DNA from: Ancylostoma caninum
Lineage: Eukaryota; Nematoda; Chromadorea; Rhabditida; Ancylostomatidae
NCBI GenBank assembly: GCA_037903475.1
Contig: JBAJFG010000391.1
Span: 62,001 to 126,000, forward strand
DNA length: 64,000 bases
Reading direction: 5' to 3'
The position numbers and the translations under genes were made by a program. The notes under the pieces were generated by a model that was not told where the DNA came from, did not search any database, and worked only from the letters and a program-made list of their open reading frames with translations. The stretch's first letter is position 1, and the number at the start of each line of letters is the position of its first letter. This document shows, in pieces, positions 46,101 through 57,535 of this stretch.

Positions 46101-49100
46101 AGAATATTTGTAAAGAACAAAACGAAAGCTACAAGAGACCTATGATAGGCTATCAAAATCAGTTCAAATCCTCGTGAAAATTTGAGTTGAAAAAAAAAAC
46201 CACACGGACTTATCGCCCAACCCAATACATGTGAGAGCTGAAGCAATCTTGCAAAAGCAGTGGACTTGCTGCAAAGGCTAATACCACCTTCAGCATTCTG
46301 GGAGGCTTACAAACATCTCTCATTCATCGAATCTTCGCGTTTTCACGCCATTTGAACGAGCACCTCCATGTATTTACCCGCGTATTCGCGTTTTTCACAA
46401 TTCTGGGCACAGCAGACCCCTGTTCCATCGGTGGATCCTCACCACGGTGTCTTCACCGCTCCATCCGTGAGCCCACATCCTGGAGTTCCCTAAACTTTTA
46501 GGCCACAGCAGACCCATCGTCCGTCCGTGGACCCGTATCGTTTCTTTCCTCACACCTGTGCAAAGCGGACCCCTACTCCATCGGCACAACCGTATCTAAG
46601 CGTTCCCCACACGTTTACGAACACAGCAAACTCATGTGCCATCAGGGGATCCACATCCTGGCGTCCCACACCTATCTAAGCCACAGTGGACCCATTCTCC
46701 ATCCGCGAGCCCATATCCTGGAGTTACCTTTTTGGCCACAGTGAACTCCTCCTCCATCGAGATAACCGTATCCTAGCGTTCCCCACACATTCAGGCCACA
46801 GCAGACCCGTCGTACATCGGTGAATCCGTATCCTTGAATTCCTCACATCTGGGCCACAGTGGATTCCTTCTCCATCCGCGAGCCCATATACTGATTCCCT
46901 TAACTCCCCACACTTTCAGGCCACAGAATACCTATGTGCCATGAGGAGACCTGCATCCTCGCAGCTCCCACACTTCAAAGCCACAGCGGGCTTCTCGTCC
47001 ATCGGTGGACCCATATCCTGGAGTTCCTTCAACTTTTGGGCACCAGCGGAACTCTCCTCCGTCCGCGAATCCGCGTCTTGGCATCTCCCGCACTTTTAAA
47101 CCACAGTAAACCCCTCTCCATTAGCATAACCGTACCCTGGCACTATTGGCCCTTCGTACATCTGTCGCCCATCGTTGCATCCATATCTTTTGTAAATCTC
47201 AAGAGCCATGGAGGGAAGTGGTTATCCAGAAATCTTAACTAATTACATACATGGTCACAGGAAATGTCACACTAACTTATGATGGCGAATTTTTCTATGC
47301 ATGTAAGTGTACAAACTGGAACTGATGCCGTTTCTGCAGAATCGCTCAGGGACTTTTGAACGGATGCTAGGACGAGAATGTGCCAGTTGTGAGAGGCTGC
47401 GACGGATGCCACTGCAGCACCACTCCTAGGAAGCTCTCACGTCGTCCAGAGATCTCATTGCCGTCAGCGGAGGAGCAGCATGCCTATACAGCTCAATTCT
47501 TTGAGTCACCCTACAATATGCCTGCAGAGTGGTTATCCTGCTCCGTATATTCTTGTAAACACTATCTCATCCGGTGGCTGTGAGACTGCTAGACGCGGAT
47601 CCCGCAGCGAATTGGTCATGAGAGATTTCTGGACTCCATTGGAAGCGTGTGAGGCGGTTATGAAATCGCAGGTCCCGCGAGGATCTAGCCCAGGGCGCTG
47701 TCTGCGCACTCTCGTTTCGTCATTATCCATTAATCGGTTCTCGTCGCAAACCTGCGCATCCACCCTTCCTCATTGTCTATGCGCTTTTTCATATGATGAA
47801 AGGTTAGAGAAACAAACGGACCCTCACCGTCTGCAAAATGAGAATCAATACGCTATCATTCTTTATATAAGGGATTATATAAGGGATAACTATGTGTATG
47901 CTGGCTTCCTTGTATTATACATGCTTTGATCGCGGGTTAGGCGTTGTTTATTTCTTGTTCGCAGTAAATGCGAGGTAAGAGGTATTATTGTTCTAAAATA
48001 TTCAACGTATGTTTAGACTGTGTGAGATTGATAACCACTTACGTATGACACCTATAATTAGTGTTTCATACTAATTATGGGGCTTCTTCCATGACATAGC
48101 AAAACAAATGAGTCGCGTGACGTGAGTGGTGGACGCAGGGGAGGGGTGGGGGGCGGAAGCCCCACCCCCGAGGATGGGTCGCCAAATTTTTGAAATTACT
48201 TTACAATACAAATGAAAAACTTGTATTGGTTTATCTTTAATTGTTTACTTTTATCACAATTTTTAATACAATTTTCATCAATTACTTACTATTACAATTA
48301 ATATTTTTAATAATTTTATGTCCCGTCTGGGTCCCCAAAACGGCGCAGATCACAATTATTTTCCCATGCCCTCCTCCCGCCCACTTTCTGCGTCCGCCAC
48401 TGTACCAAAACTTCTATGGGCTCTAGCGCTGTTAGACTTTCCATATTCTTTATTATCTTGGCAGCAGTGTCTCACATCAGAATCAATTTTGAGATTTACA
48501 CACCAGAAGAATGAATTGTCAGATGACGCTGAACAATGGCATACACAATTCCTTACAGAAGCAGAAAAAAGCTTGTTTCTGAAGTTTATCGTTGTCATCC
48601 TGAGCTTTCTTGTGAGAGATGTCAGAGCTGCCTTTTCTCCACAGAAGGAGAATCGCCAGAATAGGTTTCCGACACTTTCATAAGGAATTATGTATGTTAC
48701 TGTGATTAGCCTAGCCTTGTAGTTTCTTTGGTGTAAAAATGTCGGAATCGAGCACATATGTATGGTGCAGTGTAGCTTTTCTGGCCGCTCCTGTACTATT
48801 ACCTAGGTAAAATCCTTATAATTCCAAAAACTGACTCGAGTATAACTTCATCACATGGAATTTTTTAGCGGAAGTATTATTTTTAAAAAATCATTGTGAT
48901 TTGTTCGCTAGAAGATTTTTCATGATTTCACGGGCTACGATTGAAATTGGTGTAAAGCAGAATATAGAAATAATAGAGAGGGAGTGATGAAAAAAAAACT
49001 AAACTCACCATTATCTTGAAGCAAGGCATCTGGAACAACGGCGGTCTAGACATCACAATAATGCATGGAATATACATGAGTTGGTAGAATATGCCCAATA

Positions 49101-49275
49101 ACAGGTAAAGTAAGCCAATGTACAAGTTTGGATACCGTTTGTCTGGGGTTCCGGTGCAGCTATACATTTGCGGACTAAAAGGAGGACAGCTCTCTATGTG
49201 ACCTTACTTATTTATAAGAGGTAATACTTACTTGGGATATAAGGACGTGACTCCGAAGAATAGCGCGAATAGCAT
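37106..49275 (-). CDS. Srt-family seven-transmembrane chemoreceptor, 8 exons
   Basis: Exons: 49275-49232 (5' end of exon 49285), 49174-49009, 42817-42688, 41386-41294, 40285-40137, 38061-37924, 37858-37729, 37224-37106. Phases agree throughout and give 322 aa, the usual Srt length. Family signatures in order: MYSCTGT before TM1, GLLYLLLGIFYQLMYIPC in TM1, an AFNRTYDL motif after TM3, a TM4 block rich in Phe, YANVPHTINN before TM5, the IIIQSMVICG helix with YTQYFPVP (TM6), and GLPGIIYLTLNKTIR closing TM7. Srt proteins are nematode-specific G-protein-coupled receptors thought to act in chemosensory neurons. No stops or frameshifts were needed. The second intron is 6.2 kb and holds Helitron copy 2, a degenerate copy and a MITE. 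A single gene is favoured over two because phases and domain order are continuous. Confidence 0.88.
39170..39428. repeat. Degenerate copy of the hAT-type MITE
   Basis: Lies in the intron between Srt exons 5 and 6. The right end resembles the MITE end (CCCACCTACTTCCTGCGTC then ATCACTG versus CCCACTTTCTGCGTC then CGCCACTG) and the core has the same AT-rich character. The left end is too decayed to fix. Confidence 0.4.
39454..39700. repeat. Inverted-repeat element (about 45-bp arms)
   Basis: GTCTGTACGAAATGTCGAGT near 39455 is mirrored by ACTCGTCATTTTGGACAGAC near 39670, and CGGGGATC-AGAG / CTCTCGATCCCCG continue the pairing inward. Central ~150 bp are unique. It is a MITE-like element within an Srt intron. 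Confidence 0.55.
43135..43293. mobile_element. Small inverted-repeat insertion inside Helitron copy 2
   Basis: This block is absent from the matching place in Helitron copy 1. Its ends are mirrored: AGTCGGTACTGGTG on the left and CACCAATACCGACT-like sequence on the right, with weaker outer pairing. Both sides show TATG next to the boundary, a possible duplication. Confidence 0.45.
43317..44355. repeat. 60-bp minisatellite inside Helitron copy 2
   Basis: About 17 diverged units with the cores CCATCGGTGGACCCGTATTC and TGGGCCACGGCGGGCC. A 240-codon plus frame (43437-44159) is open only because the unit length is 60; it is rejected as a gene. Confidence 0.85.
46380..47830 (-). mobile_element. 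Decayed Helitron relative with minisatellite
   Basis: 46,400-47,170 holds degenerate units with CCATCGGTGGA, AGCCCATATCCTGGAGTT and GGCCACAGCAGACCC cores, and 47,340-47,830 matches the high-end unique part of Helitron copies 1 and 2 at low identity (for example TCCTGCTCCGTATATTCTTG). Terminal hairpins could not be recognised, so this is an old or truncated copy. Confidence 0.5.
48124..48402. mobile_element. hAT-type MITE, second copy
   Basis: 279 bp very similar to 35585-35857, including GGGTCGCCAAATTTT, the long AT-rich core and CGTCTGGGTCCCCAAAACGG. The right end CTGCGTCCGCCACTG is intact; the left end has two changes (GAGTGGTGGACGCAG). No matching target duplication remains. Confidence 0.8.
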
Positions 49276-49294
49276 TTCGCTGTTCCTGAAAAAA
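49276..49294 (-). promoter_or_regulatory. Candidate trans-splice acceptor of the Srt mRNA
   Basis: On the minus strand GCATTTTTTCAG|GAACAGCGAAATG places a strong acceptor (exon base 49285) ten bases before the chosen ATG at 49275. No upstream coding exon is needed, so a spliced-leader site is likely. Confidence 0.5.
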
Positions 49295-52232
49295 TGCTGG
49301 TTTCAAGAATGAGGTAATGTCACAGAAATTGAAGACGATCAGCTGGAGAGCAAAACATATTGCTAGGAAAAGCAGTACATTTAGAGAACTAAATGTTTGT
49401 ATAGAATGCTAATCAGCCCCTATTCCTTGATTTCTTCAACTTCCTTAAGCTAGAAGTACAGCGCTGAGAGACGTGTTTTCGACCTAGGATTTCTAAAGAA
49501 GCTAAATAATACCTTGTTCACCTACCCCAGCAGAGAGCGGAAGCATTGCTTAAGACCGGAAGTTCGGAGGTTGGAACTTGGAAGGAGAATTGGAGGGGTA
49601 AAAGCAGTATGTACATATGAGTTGACATGAACCAGCTACTACCAATCTTGCAGAAAATTAGAAGCTAGAAGCTTGCATAACGCCGGAATCCAAGGACGCA
49701 AAAGCCTATAAACCAAAATCCAGCTTATATCCGAAGGCTTGCTACTGGAAATACTACTTCATTCTACCTTTTATTTCAGAATTAATGTACGGTGTCTCTC
49801 TGGAAATATAAATTTGAAGGAGTTGTCCAGAAAAGTCCGTTCTCAGCAGGCAAAGGCTGGAGGAGGTATGGATGCGGAGAGGGGCAGCAGAATAAGTGCT
49901 GGGTCTCCATAACACAGATGGCCGGCATTTCAAAAAATGACGTCACTAAAATTAATTTTGGATTTGAAAACACAGTGTCCTGAAATTATGTTAACGCAGT
50001 TTGAACTTAATAAATTGAACAAGTACAAAGTACGCATGAGCATTCTTCGGCGTCACATAGCCACCAAGAGCGCTAGATCCTGCAATAGCCTAGATCGGCA
50101 AGCATCAGTCACGATTTCAAGGGAAATGGAATTACAGGTAATCACAGTCACATTTCTCTTAGCAATAAATGTCTGTGCAGCACACAACATGTTGTTCCGA
50201 ACTACCTACAGGTTAGAAGCTAGCTGTGTTAATCTAGGAAATCTGCATGGTTATTCCGCACCGCGATGAAAGGCCAAATAAGGCATGTGCCAAACGTGAT
50301 TTTTTCGCGAGTTTTCCATTTGCAGTGCCAATCGAGCTAAACTGAGTTAACCAGGAAATCATGACAACACACCATTTTTTTTTTCGGAGCATTCACAACG
50401 AATAATTCCTATCTATAATTCCAAGCTTATAAACTTTACATTGGACCTATTCTTGCAGACGGTCCCCTTGTCTTCAGTCCGCACAAACTCTACCATAACC
50501 ATAACAGCTTCACTAGGATACTTATGATACAAGCGCTAGGTGTCAAATATGATCGAATTCCCTGTAACTGGGCAGGAAATAGAAATTTAGCTCTTTCAAC
50601 ACTCCTCCAAAGAAGAAGGAGAAATAATTGGAGAAATAAGAGGGACCACAAAGTTCCATGTCTCAAAAGCCTCTGCTGCAGACGTTTCACATTCATTTGC
50701 AGTTATGGCATGCTTCCAACCTATGAAAGTAGAAGAATGTTCCGGGGAGGAGAACCACTTCTAAGAAGGTTGAGAACGGAATGACATAATTACAACGACC
50801 TCGCTGCTGTTGGTGGTATTCTCTGGAGAACCACTTCGGAGGCTGACCATTCAGCGAGAAGTGCTCCGAATCAGGCCAAGTTTCCAACCTTTTTCACGTA
50901 CATATCATATTATCGGCAAGTAGTAAAAGCAGGTCGTACCAGAAGTCGGATAGATCTGTACTATTCCTTATCCAGTTGCTTCATGATTACCAACTTTTCT
51001 TTGTTTCTAAGAACCATTTTCAAAACACTAAATTCGTGAACAACTCAACTGAAGACTCCAAATTCTGTAATGCTCAGACGTCAAAACTTTGATAGAGAAA
51101 CTAGCCGATAAGGCGGCACAGGTGACCGTAGCACGTAGCCGTACATTGTGGACCAGAGTTGCTGCAACAATGCGCGTTTTGCTTCAGGAGGGATGTTTTC
51201 TGCTTCGAAGATAAGGTGAACTGGAAGGTCTTCGCGGAAGTCTTAGCGGGACAGTGCCACTATGCACAGGTTACGTCTGTCTCAGGATTGGAAAGAAATC
51301 AAATTCTAGTAGTTACTGGTTTTATCTGGTTACCATTCAATTTCCCAGAATTCAATTTGCGCTACTATATAGGCGTCACAAAAGTTACATATAGTCAAGT
51401 TGTAGATGTTTAATCAAAGCTCTTATATATCGACGTAGATTGATGCTGATTGGAGCGCGTTGTTGAACTGAGGTGTCGAGGAGATGGACGGGATAGCTCA
51501 ACCTCAACCGCTCACCAATTTCCATAATTACAGGATAATATTTAGCTCCGAAGTGCAGCAATAAAACACTAGTGGAACCATCATGTGTCAATATTCTGCT
51601 CTTTCAAAACAAATAAATCAAAAACGTACGCCGGCAGCAAAAGTAAACGAATCATGTTTTCCTCCTAACAAATTAATCCTCCCATGTTGATTAGTAGGCC
51701 AAACCAGGCAGTCGTACTACCAAGAGAATAAAAATACTCGTAGTACGAGTCTCAGTATATCAAGAGCAGATACAGTGAGTCCAAACAAGCATCATGTTTG
51801 AAGGTTTCCTGCAGAAAAAAGCATTACTAGTTTTTGAAACCGGTACATTCCCACTGGGACCCCTTTTAAGTGTTTTTGCAAAAGAGAGAAGAGTGAAGGT
51901 AACAAATCGCCAGGTGGGGGACTTTTCGAGGCTTCGGAAGGCCCATAGTAGACAAGCATTAGACGACGTTGCGATTTGTTGTCTCGCCGAGCTTTTCTAG
52001 CTTATGTTTTGTATTTCGGCCTTTACTCTCGAGCCGCCTTCAGGATGAGCAGTCGCGTAGAGACGTACGTATTTGCTACTAGTTAATAATAGTTCACATT
52101 CCGGAAACTAGTTGCAGCTCTCGGCAAATGATAGAGATGATTCATATTTCAATGCATACGAACCAGGTTACGGACATAGCTTCCTGAGGAAATAGCACTT
52201 AATTGGTAAGTGCAGAATAGGCGAAATGTACA
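49295..52232. other. Intergenic, no genes supported
   Basis: Open frames exist (49937-50269 +, 50524-50784 +, 51159-51413 +, 51385-51591 -) but none shows a recognisable domain. A small palindrome ACTCGTAGTACGAGT is at about 51733. Confidence 0.35.
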
Positions 52233-52269
52233 TACAATAGCAACGGTATCTTCTTTCAATACCTTTTTG

Positions 52270-52455
52270 GAGGATTCGCGTTTTTTGCGTCGCCTTCGCA
52301 TAACTTCGTTCATTGAGGAGCACGAGAAGCGAGACATACACCACTTGAATCAGCACGCCCTCTACTTTCCGAATTTACCAATCCCTCTCGAAAATTTTAG
52401 AAATCGTAGTCCAGATTCAGCAATTATCCTAATTACGCATCCGCAGGGCACATAG
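52270..52455 (+). CDS. ORF Y1, unrecognised C-terminal exon candidate
   Basis: About 61 codons starting near EDSRFLRRLRI, ending SAIILITHPQGT and a TAG. Unknown family. The mirrored partner at 53298-53490 encodes the same length and end with about eight substitutions, so the frame has stayed open in both arms. No clear ATG or splice acceptor was fixed; it might be a last exon with the rest of the gene lying to the left. Confidence 0.3.
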   Translation, partial: EDSRFLRRLRITSFIEEHEKRDIHHLNQHALYFPNLPIPLENFRNRSPDSAIILITHPQGT

Positions 52456-52503
52456 AGTGCGAGATGGTGGGTCATGACAATTAACGTTCTCCTTGGCTGC
52501 CAC

Positions 52504-52616
52504 TCACGCATTCAGACTAAGGAGCTTAGTGTAGATCTCATTTTCATCTGCTATTTCAAAGATATTTAACTCGAGCAGATCACACCGAGGCAAATGATAC
52601 CCAACTTGAATGGTGA
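52504..52616 (-). CDS. ORF X1, unrecognised C-terminal exon candidate
   Basis: About 37 codons in the frame TIQVGYHLPRCDLLEL, ending SLNA and TGA. The partner X2 matches over this length only. Sequence upstream of it (52617 onward) does not match X2, which suggests an exon border or the edge of the duplication here. Confidence 0.25.
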
Positions 52617-52958
52617 ATGTCTCCTAATTCAGTTCCCATTATTTTAGGTTTTCTATATTTTCTCAGATTTATATGAGCTTCTACCTTCGTGACTCAGTAT
52701 TCAAACGGAAGAAAAACTACATAGAATTTCATCTATAGTAGTAGCGCAAAAGAAGCAAAGATACAGATTAGCATGCACTAAGCACTAGTCAGATGTATAA
52801 TCAGTAATTGGGACGTTGGAACCCTCCTCTTCCAGACATACTTGATGACTTCAGATACCCTGTGGCATCCGCACAGCCTCAGAGCTTGCCCTCAGCACAG
52901 GTGTGAATGAAGTAGTCTAGGTCGTAGTACTGCATGAATCACAAAGAGGTCATTATCC

Positions 52959-53249
52959 TTGGCCGGGTACATCCGAATATTTTCGCGTTTCCTTATGCAG
53001 TCAGTTCATTATGGTTCTACGCTTGCACTGGTTTATCAGAGTATCATCATTATCACCATATGTATCAGCATTATGGTACTTTTGTGGTACATTGAAGTGG
53101 CCACTTCTGACCTTGAACTAAGCGAAAGAAAGTTACCATTCATTCAAGTTGGGTATTATTTGCCTCGGTATGATCTGCTAGAGTCAAATCTCTTTGAAAT
53201 AGCGGATGAAAATGAGATCTTCAACAAATTCCTTAGTCTGAATGTGTGA
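52959..53249 (+). CDS. ORF X2, small frame with a membrane helix
   Basis: A 96-codon frame. Residues about 25-45 (LALVYQSIIIITICISIMVL) form a strong transmembrane helix, followed by a polar tail ending FNKFLSLNV. Only the last 38 codons are shared with X1. Family unknown; it could be the last exon of a membrane protein or a relic of duplication. Confidence 0.3.
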   Translation: MAGYIRIFSRFLMQSVHYGSTLALVYQSIIIITICISIMVLLWYIEVATSDLELSERKLPFIQVGYYLPRYDLLESNLFEIADENEIFNKFLSLNV

Positions 53250-53297
53250 GTGGCAACGAAGGAGAACGTTGATTGTCATGACCCACCATCTCGCACC

Positions 53298-53490
53298 CTA
53301 TGTGCCCTGCAGATGCGTAATTAGGATAATTGCTGAATCTGGACTACGATTTTCGAAATTTTCGAGAGAGATTGGTGAATTCGGAAAGTAGAGGGCGTGC
53401 TGATTCAAATCGTGAATGTCTCTCTTCTCATACTCCTCAATGAACGAATTTATACGAAGGCGACGTAAAAAACGCGAATCCTCCGAAATG
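53298..53490 (-). CDS. ORF Y2, mirrored partner of Y1
   Basis: Encodes the same ~61 residues as Y1 with conservative changes (for example FIEEYEKRDIHDLNQ versus FIEEHEKRDIHHLNQ), ending at the same TAG. Unknown family; see Y1. Confidence 0.3.
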
Positions 53491-55087
53491 GCTTGGTTTT
53501 TAAAGAAGATACCGCTTGTATTGTATATCGGTGGCTCGCGCAGGGAAGAGATCGCCAAATTTCCACAAAAAAAACTTCATTTATTTACTTGGGTTTTATT
53601 GTTGTACTTTTGAAGTTTTCTCACGGAACACTTCATTGGACCTTACCTTCCGGCCTCATCGCCGTCATCGGAGGTCCGTAGAGAATTGATCAAAAAATCT
53701 TACGATTGTATTTATTATTTATTTGTAAGGCGTAAGGCGATCGCAGGCCTTAATACACTAACTGGACACACTACTTAAAAACAGTCTAATACAATGCGAT
53801 ACTGATGTGCTTTCTTACTGTTTCTTATATTGCTACCAACATTTATTTACTCGCATTTATTTACATCGCAATTCAAATATTTCCCGATTCGTTGTTGGAA
53901 CCTTGTCTTGTTTTCACCAATGGGTATTCCCAATTAAATCCCGAATAATTCTTCTCTAAGACCCTTTGTCCACTTTAATTGACATTTCCTACTTACATAT
54001 GGCATTTCTCAAAGTTTAACGCTTGAGACCTTCTTGAGGCCTTTCAAAAGATTCATATCAAAAAGCGTGGAAGGCGATCAAAGCAACAAAAAGTCACTAT
54101 TGCGAATTTCTGCATGAGAAAAAGTTGTTGAAAATTGCAGAGGAGAGGCATAACAACAGTGTGCTTATCTATGTTGAACGTCAAGGAGTGATTAATGTAA
54201 CCGCGAGGGGATACACATATGTGTTACATAATGAGAAATAACGGCGACAAGGAACCTGTCAGTTGCATGCGGGTGGGCGGAGGAAGACAAGGAGGAGTTG
54301 GAGAACAGATCTTCCAACAAGGAACCACGGTTAGCCCTAAGGCGTATAATTAAGTTCACCTCGCTATTTTTTGATGGCTTTATTCAAGACGAATAATATT
54401 CACGAACGACGGGGATAAATATCAGTAAGAAAAAGAGTGTACCTCCGATACTGGTCGAAGGTGACGTATGTCGTTAAAGTGTCCACAACTCGTAATAAAA
54501 CTTGATTATCTCATATTTCCGTCTCTTATTCGTTGGGAGCATAAGGCATTAAGGCATATGCACGTAAACAGTTGGATTTTTTTTTGCTCCCGTTGGTTTC
54601 AAAAATGAATCATTGTAGTTTAATTTAGGATAGAATAAGAGTAAAAATCAGCCTTCCAATGTCTAGATTACTTCTTTGATTTTTCGCGAAACAAGGGCCG
54701 GAAGATATCTTACACTCAGAGAGGAATCAGAAGTAATTTTTCCTTTTGTTCTGGTTATACTCATGAAAAGGCTGAAATAGTGAGAAAGGTTTCTTCCTCG
54801 GATTTTTCCACATTTATGTCTGTGAAATGCTCTAAAATACGTTTGCTTACCTGTTAACTTTTTTTTTCGTTCTACAGTTTAAAGGAAACAGGTCTCGTAA
54901 GACAGGCTCAAAATATCAGCTCATGATTTTTATTACGAAACACTTTAAAGCGGTAAAAATGCACGAAAGCAAAGACACGAAGAGAAGCCAAGAATAGCCA
55001 TTAGGGGTAAGCTCCCTACAAACAACAGGTAATTAACACCTTACGCCTTCGGCATGGTGTTTCACGTAGGACACGCGCGAGGATCCG

Positions 55088-55125
55088 GTGCTCAACCGCT
55101 TGAGCACGTCCTTCCACGTGGAAGG
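55088..55125. repeat. Two adjacent perfect inverted repeats
   Basis: GTGCTCAA-CCGC-TTGAGCAC (8-bp stem) is followed after two bases by the 16-bp palindrome CCTTCCACGTGGAAGG. Related pieces (GGTTGAGCACAC) recur near 55275. Function unknown. Confidence 0.6.
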
Positions 55126-56237
55126 AATTTTTCATCTGCCACATAATACTCAAAATTTACGTGAATCTCAGACCGATCTTTTTATTTTTTGGTTTGCTAA
55201 TTATGACCGCTTCACAAGAATATAACTCTGAAAAAGTGTGCGGTCCCACGCGTCGCACCATGCGTGTCATCCGGTTGAGCACACTATCGCGGATGTGTTA
55301 AGGAGGAAAAGAGGGGAAGGTTTCTAGGAAGAAGCTGGCCTTTCATTCTAAAAAGGTGAAAATTGTGATCACGGCACCCTGATTGCAACAATTTCCAACT
55401 CCTCCGCTGAATGTATGAAATTTCAAGGGAGAAATGTAGCAAAATAGTGACGATATTGAGCAAATGAATGAATGGAACAAATGGCTGCCGAAAATTCATC
55501 CTGAATTGCTGCAGAACGACCCAACACTACAAATTTATGCGAAATAAACAGGAAATGCAATATGGCGAGACGACATATTGCATTGCGCGTTAGTGGGCTC
55601 AAAGCCACGATCACAAGGCAAAGTGTTCGCAAATGACGTTTGTTTTGGTACCGCCGTTCTAATGGAAGCTACGAGAGACTGGCCGAAAACGTCGTAAAAA
55701 GCAGACAGGAAGAACTCATTATATGATGCGGAAGATATTATGCAAACGCATATTTGCTGAGCTGCAGTCTGTAAGATCTAAAGAAGGAAACTATTCCAAA
55801 AGAAACAATTCCTTGTTTGCTTGGCAGGATGCTCAGGGATGCAGCTTACAGATGGGTAGAAAATGAGACCGCCTTAGGATAAACAAAGCTGAATATCTAA
55901 GTAACGAATAATGAAAGAAGGAAACAGTAATGGAATACTTATGAGACGAGGAAACCAGGAGAATAACATTCGTCATCAAGATTGGATGGCGACGAGGAGT
56001 GAAAACAGCATGACGAGATTTTCTTTCGCATCTTACATTTTTTGGAATCGAATAGGTCTTTAAGTGCGTATGAATGCGAAGGTGTACGCTCTTGCGACTG
56101 TTCTTCTTTCTTTGAAAGGAATTCAACATGTTCCTTGCAAAATTTGAAGATCACCAAGAGCTATATTAGGCAGCGTAGAACAAAGCGGTTGACTTAGTTC
56201 CGCTTCTTCTTATGGCGATGAACCTGAGTCACTGCCA

Positions 56238-56798
56238 AGAGATACCCGACCTAATTAGCGTCATATGAGCTCGTCAACAGAGTAAGAGCTTACGGTCGGC
56301 TGCACAGCTCCTGCAGGAAGTTCGGCATAGCTGCTGGACGAACCGTATGCTCTAACCACGAATCCATGCTAACATTCAGTGAGCTGGCCTTTTATAGAGT
56401 TAGATTTGAATTTCCTCGCATAGAATTTCACAGGTCTGAAATTTCGTACTAAAGTAAACGGGTAGTGGTTCTGATAACAGCAGTGCTACAATGAAAAAGA
56501 AAAAAAAATTATGACCATGCAATGTTTTTTTCAAACACCGCAAGTTCTTTTTTTTTTTTGAAGACCCGGCTTTTCAAAAACCGATAACCTCCCTTGGTTA
56601 GTCGAACGTGTGAATACTGAGTAGAACTAGGTTCTACAGAGCAGTGTAAGCTTACCATAGTCAAAACGGGAGGCGCTTAGAGTAGGGACAGCGCAAGAGT
56701 AAGCTGACACTGTCATTAGCCATGCAGCACTGTTACGGTAAGGTACTGACAGCCGCCGAGCCATTTCATGGGCGGTGCTAATTAGGTCGGGTACCTCT
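56238..56798. repeat. Inverted repeat with 22-bp arms
   Basis: The left arm at 56238-56259, containing TACCCGACCTAATTAGC, pairs with GCTAATTAGGTCGGGTA at 56777-56793, one mismatch over 22. The ~520-bp spacer has no coding potential. Probably the ends of a decayed DNA element. Confidence 0.55.
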
Positions 56799-57059
56799 TG
56801 ACCGTTTCTCCCTGGAGAATCTGAACGTTGACAGCGGAACGTTCAAGTGCGAGCGAGGTTGCCCTCACAACTAACGAATAACCAACTATGATTTCCAGAT
56901 GATGTCAGCAGAGCTTCATGACTCCACCTGAGGATTCAAACACCTAGGAAGAATACTTATCCCGAGGCATCATCTTGTGACAGTGTCTTTGCAGAGCTGT
57001 AGCTCCGATCGCTTTATGTACCCCTGTCCCCTCGGTGGTGAGGGTGACCGAATGACTTC

Positions 57060-57535
57060 CTGATCAAATATAGAGAAATTGGTGATGACAATATTAGTGG
57101 AACTAAACGACCACTACGCTAGAATAAGAAAATATTTCTGGAGAAAAATAAAATCTTGGTAATCCAATTTTATTCGAAGATGCGCTCCAGAAAAACGACA
57201 TTTTCCTCTCATAACTGAAATTTCTCAATGCTACTACATGTCTGGTGACGACAGTATTACTAGAACTGCATTGCCACTATTGAAAAACGTTCTGAGAGAG
57301 AAGCATTTTTTCCTTAAAACATGGTTGATTTTGAGATCTAGACCACGAAATCTTTTTTTTTGACACTGAAATATCTGCATGCTAAGCTCATCATGTCTTC
57401 TGGATTCACATCAAAAAGTGAAGCATGAGTGGGAGACGAGAGGAATGTTCCGCTGCAACCAATGGGCTCTCAATTTCATTATGGCTCGTTTGCATATTTG
57501 CTGTCTACGACACTGAAATATCTGCATGCTAAGCT
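57060..57535. repeat. Diverged tandem repeat, period about 150-180 bp
   Basis: Units carry GGTGA-GACA-TATTA-T-GAACT and end near TGCTA--CATG. The last two share a perfect 27-base stretch beginning GACACTGAAATATCTGCATG (57362 and 57509). No coding evidence. Confidence 0.5.

Larger units (their letters stand above)
52233..53525. repeat. Inverted duplication carrying two mirrored convergent ORFs
   Basis: The left arm (52233-52616) and right arm (53136-53525) are inverted copies, about 90 percent alike by eye, around a ~520-bp unique spacer. Each arm holds the 3' ends of two convergent frames. ORF Y runs outward-in: ending 52455 (+) on the left and 53298 (-) on the right. ORF X ends at 52504 (-) on the left and 53249 (+) on the right. 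Confidence 0.75.

Noticed and set aside
55939..56157. Insulin-like peptide suggested by a CC...C tail
   Set aside because: The Cys spacing does not fit the A-chain pattern, no signal peptide is visible and no exon structure could be built.
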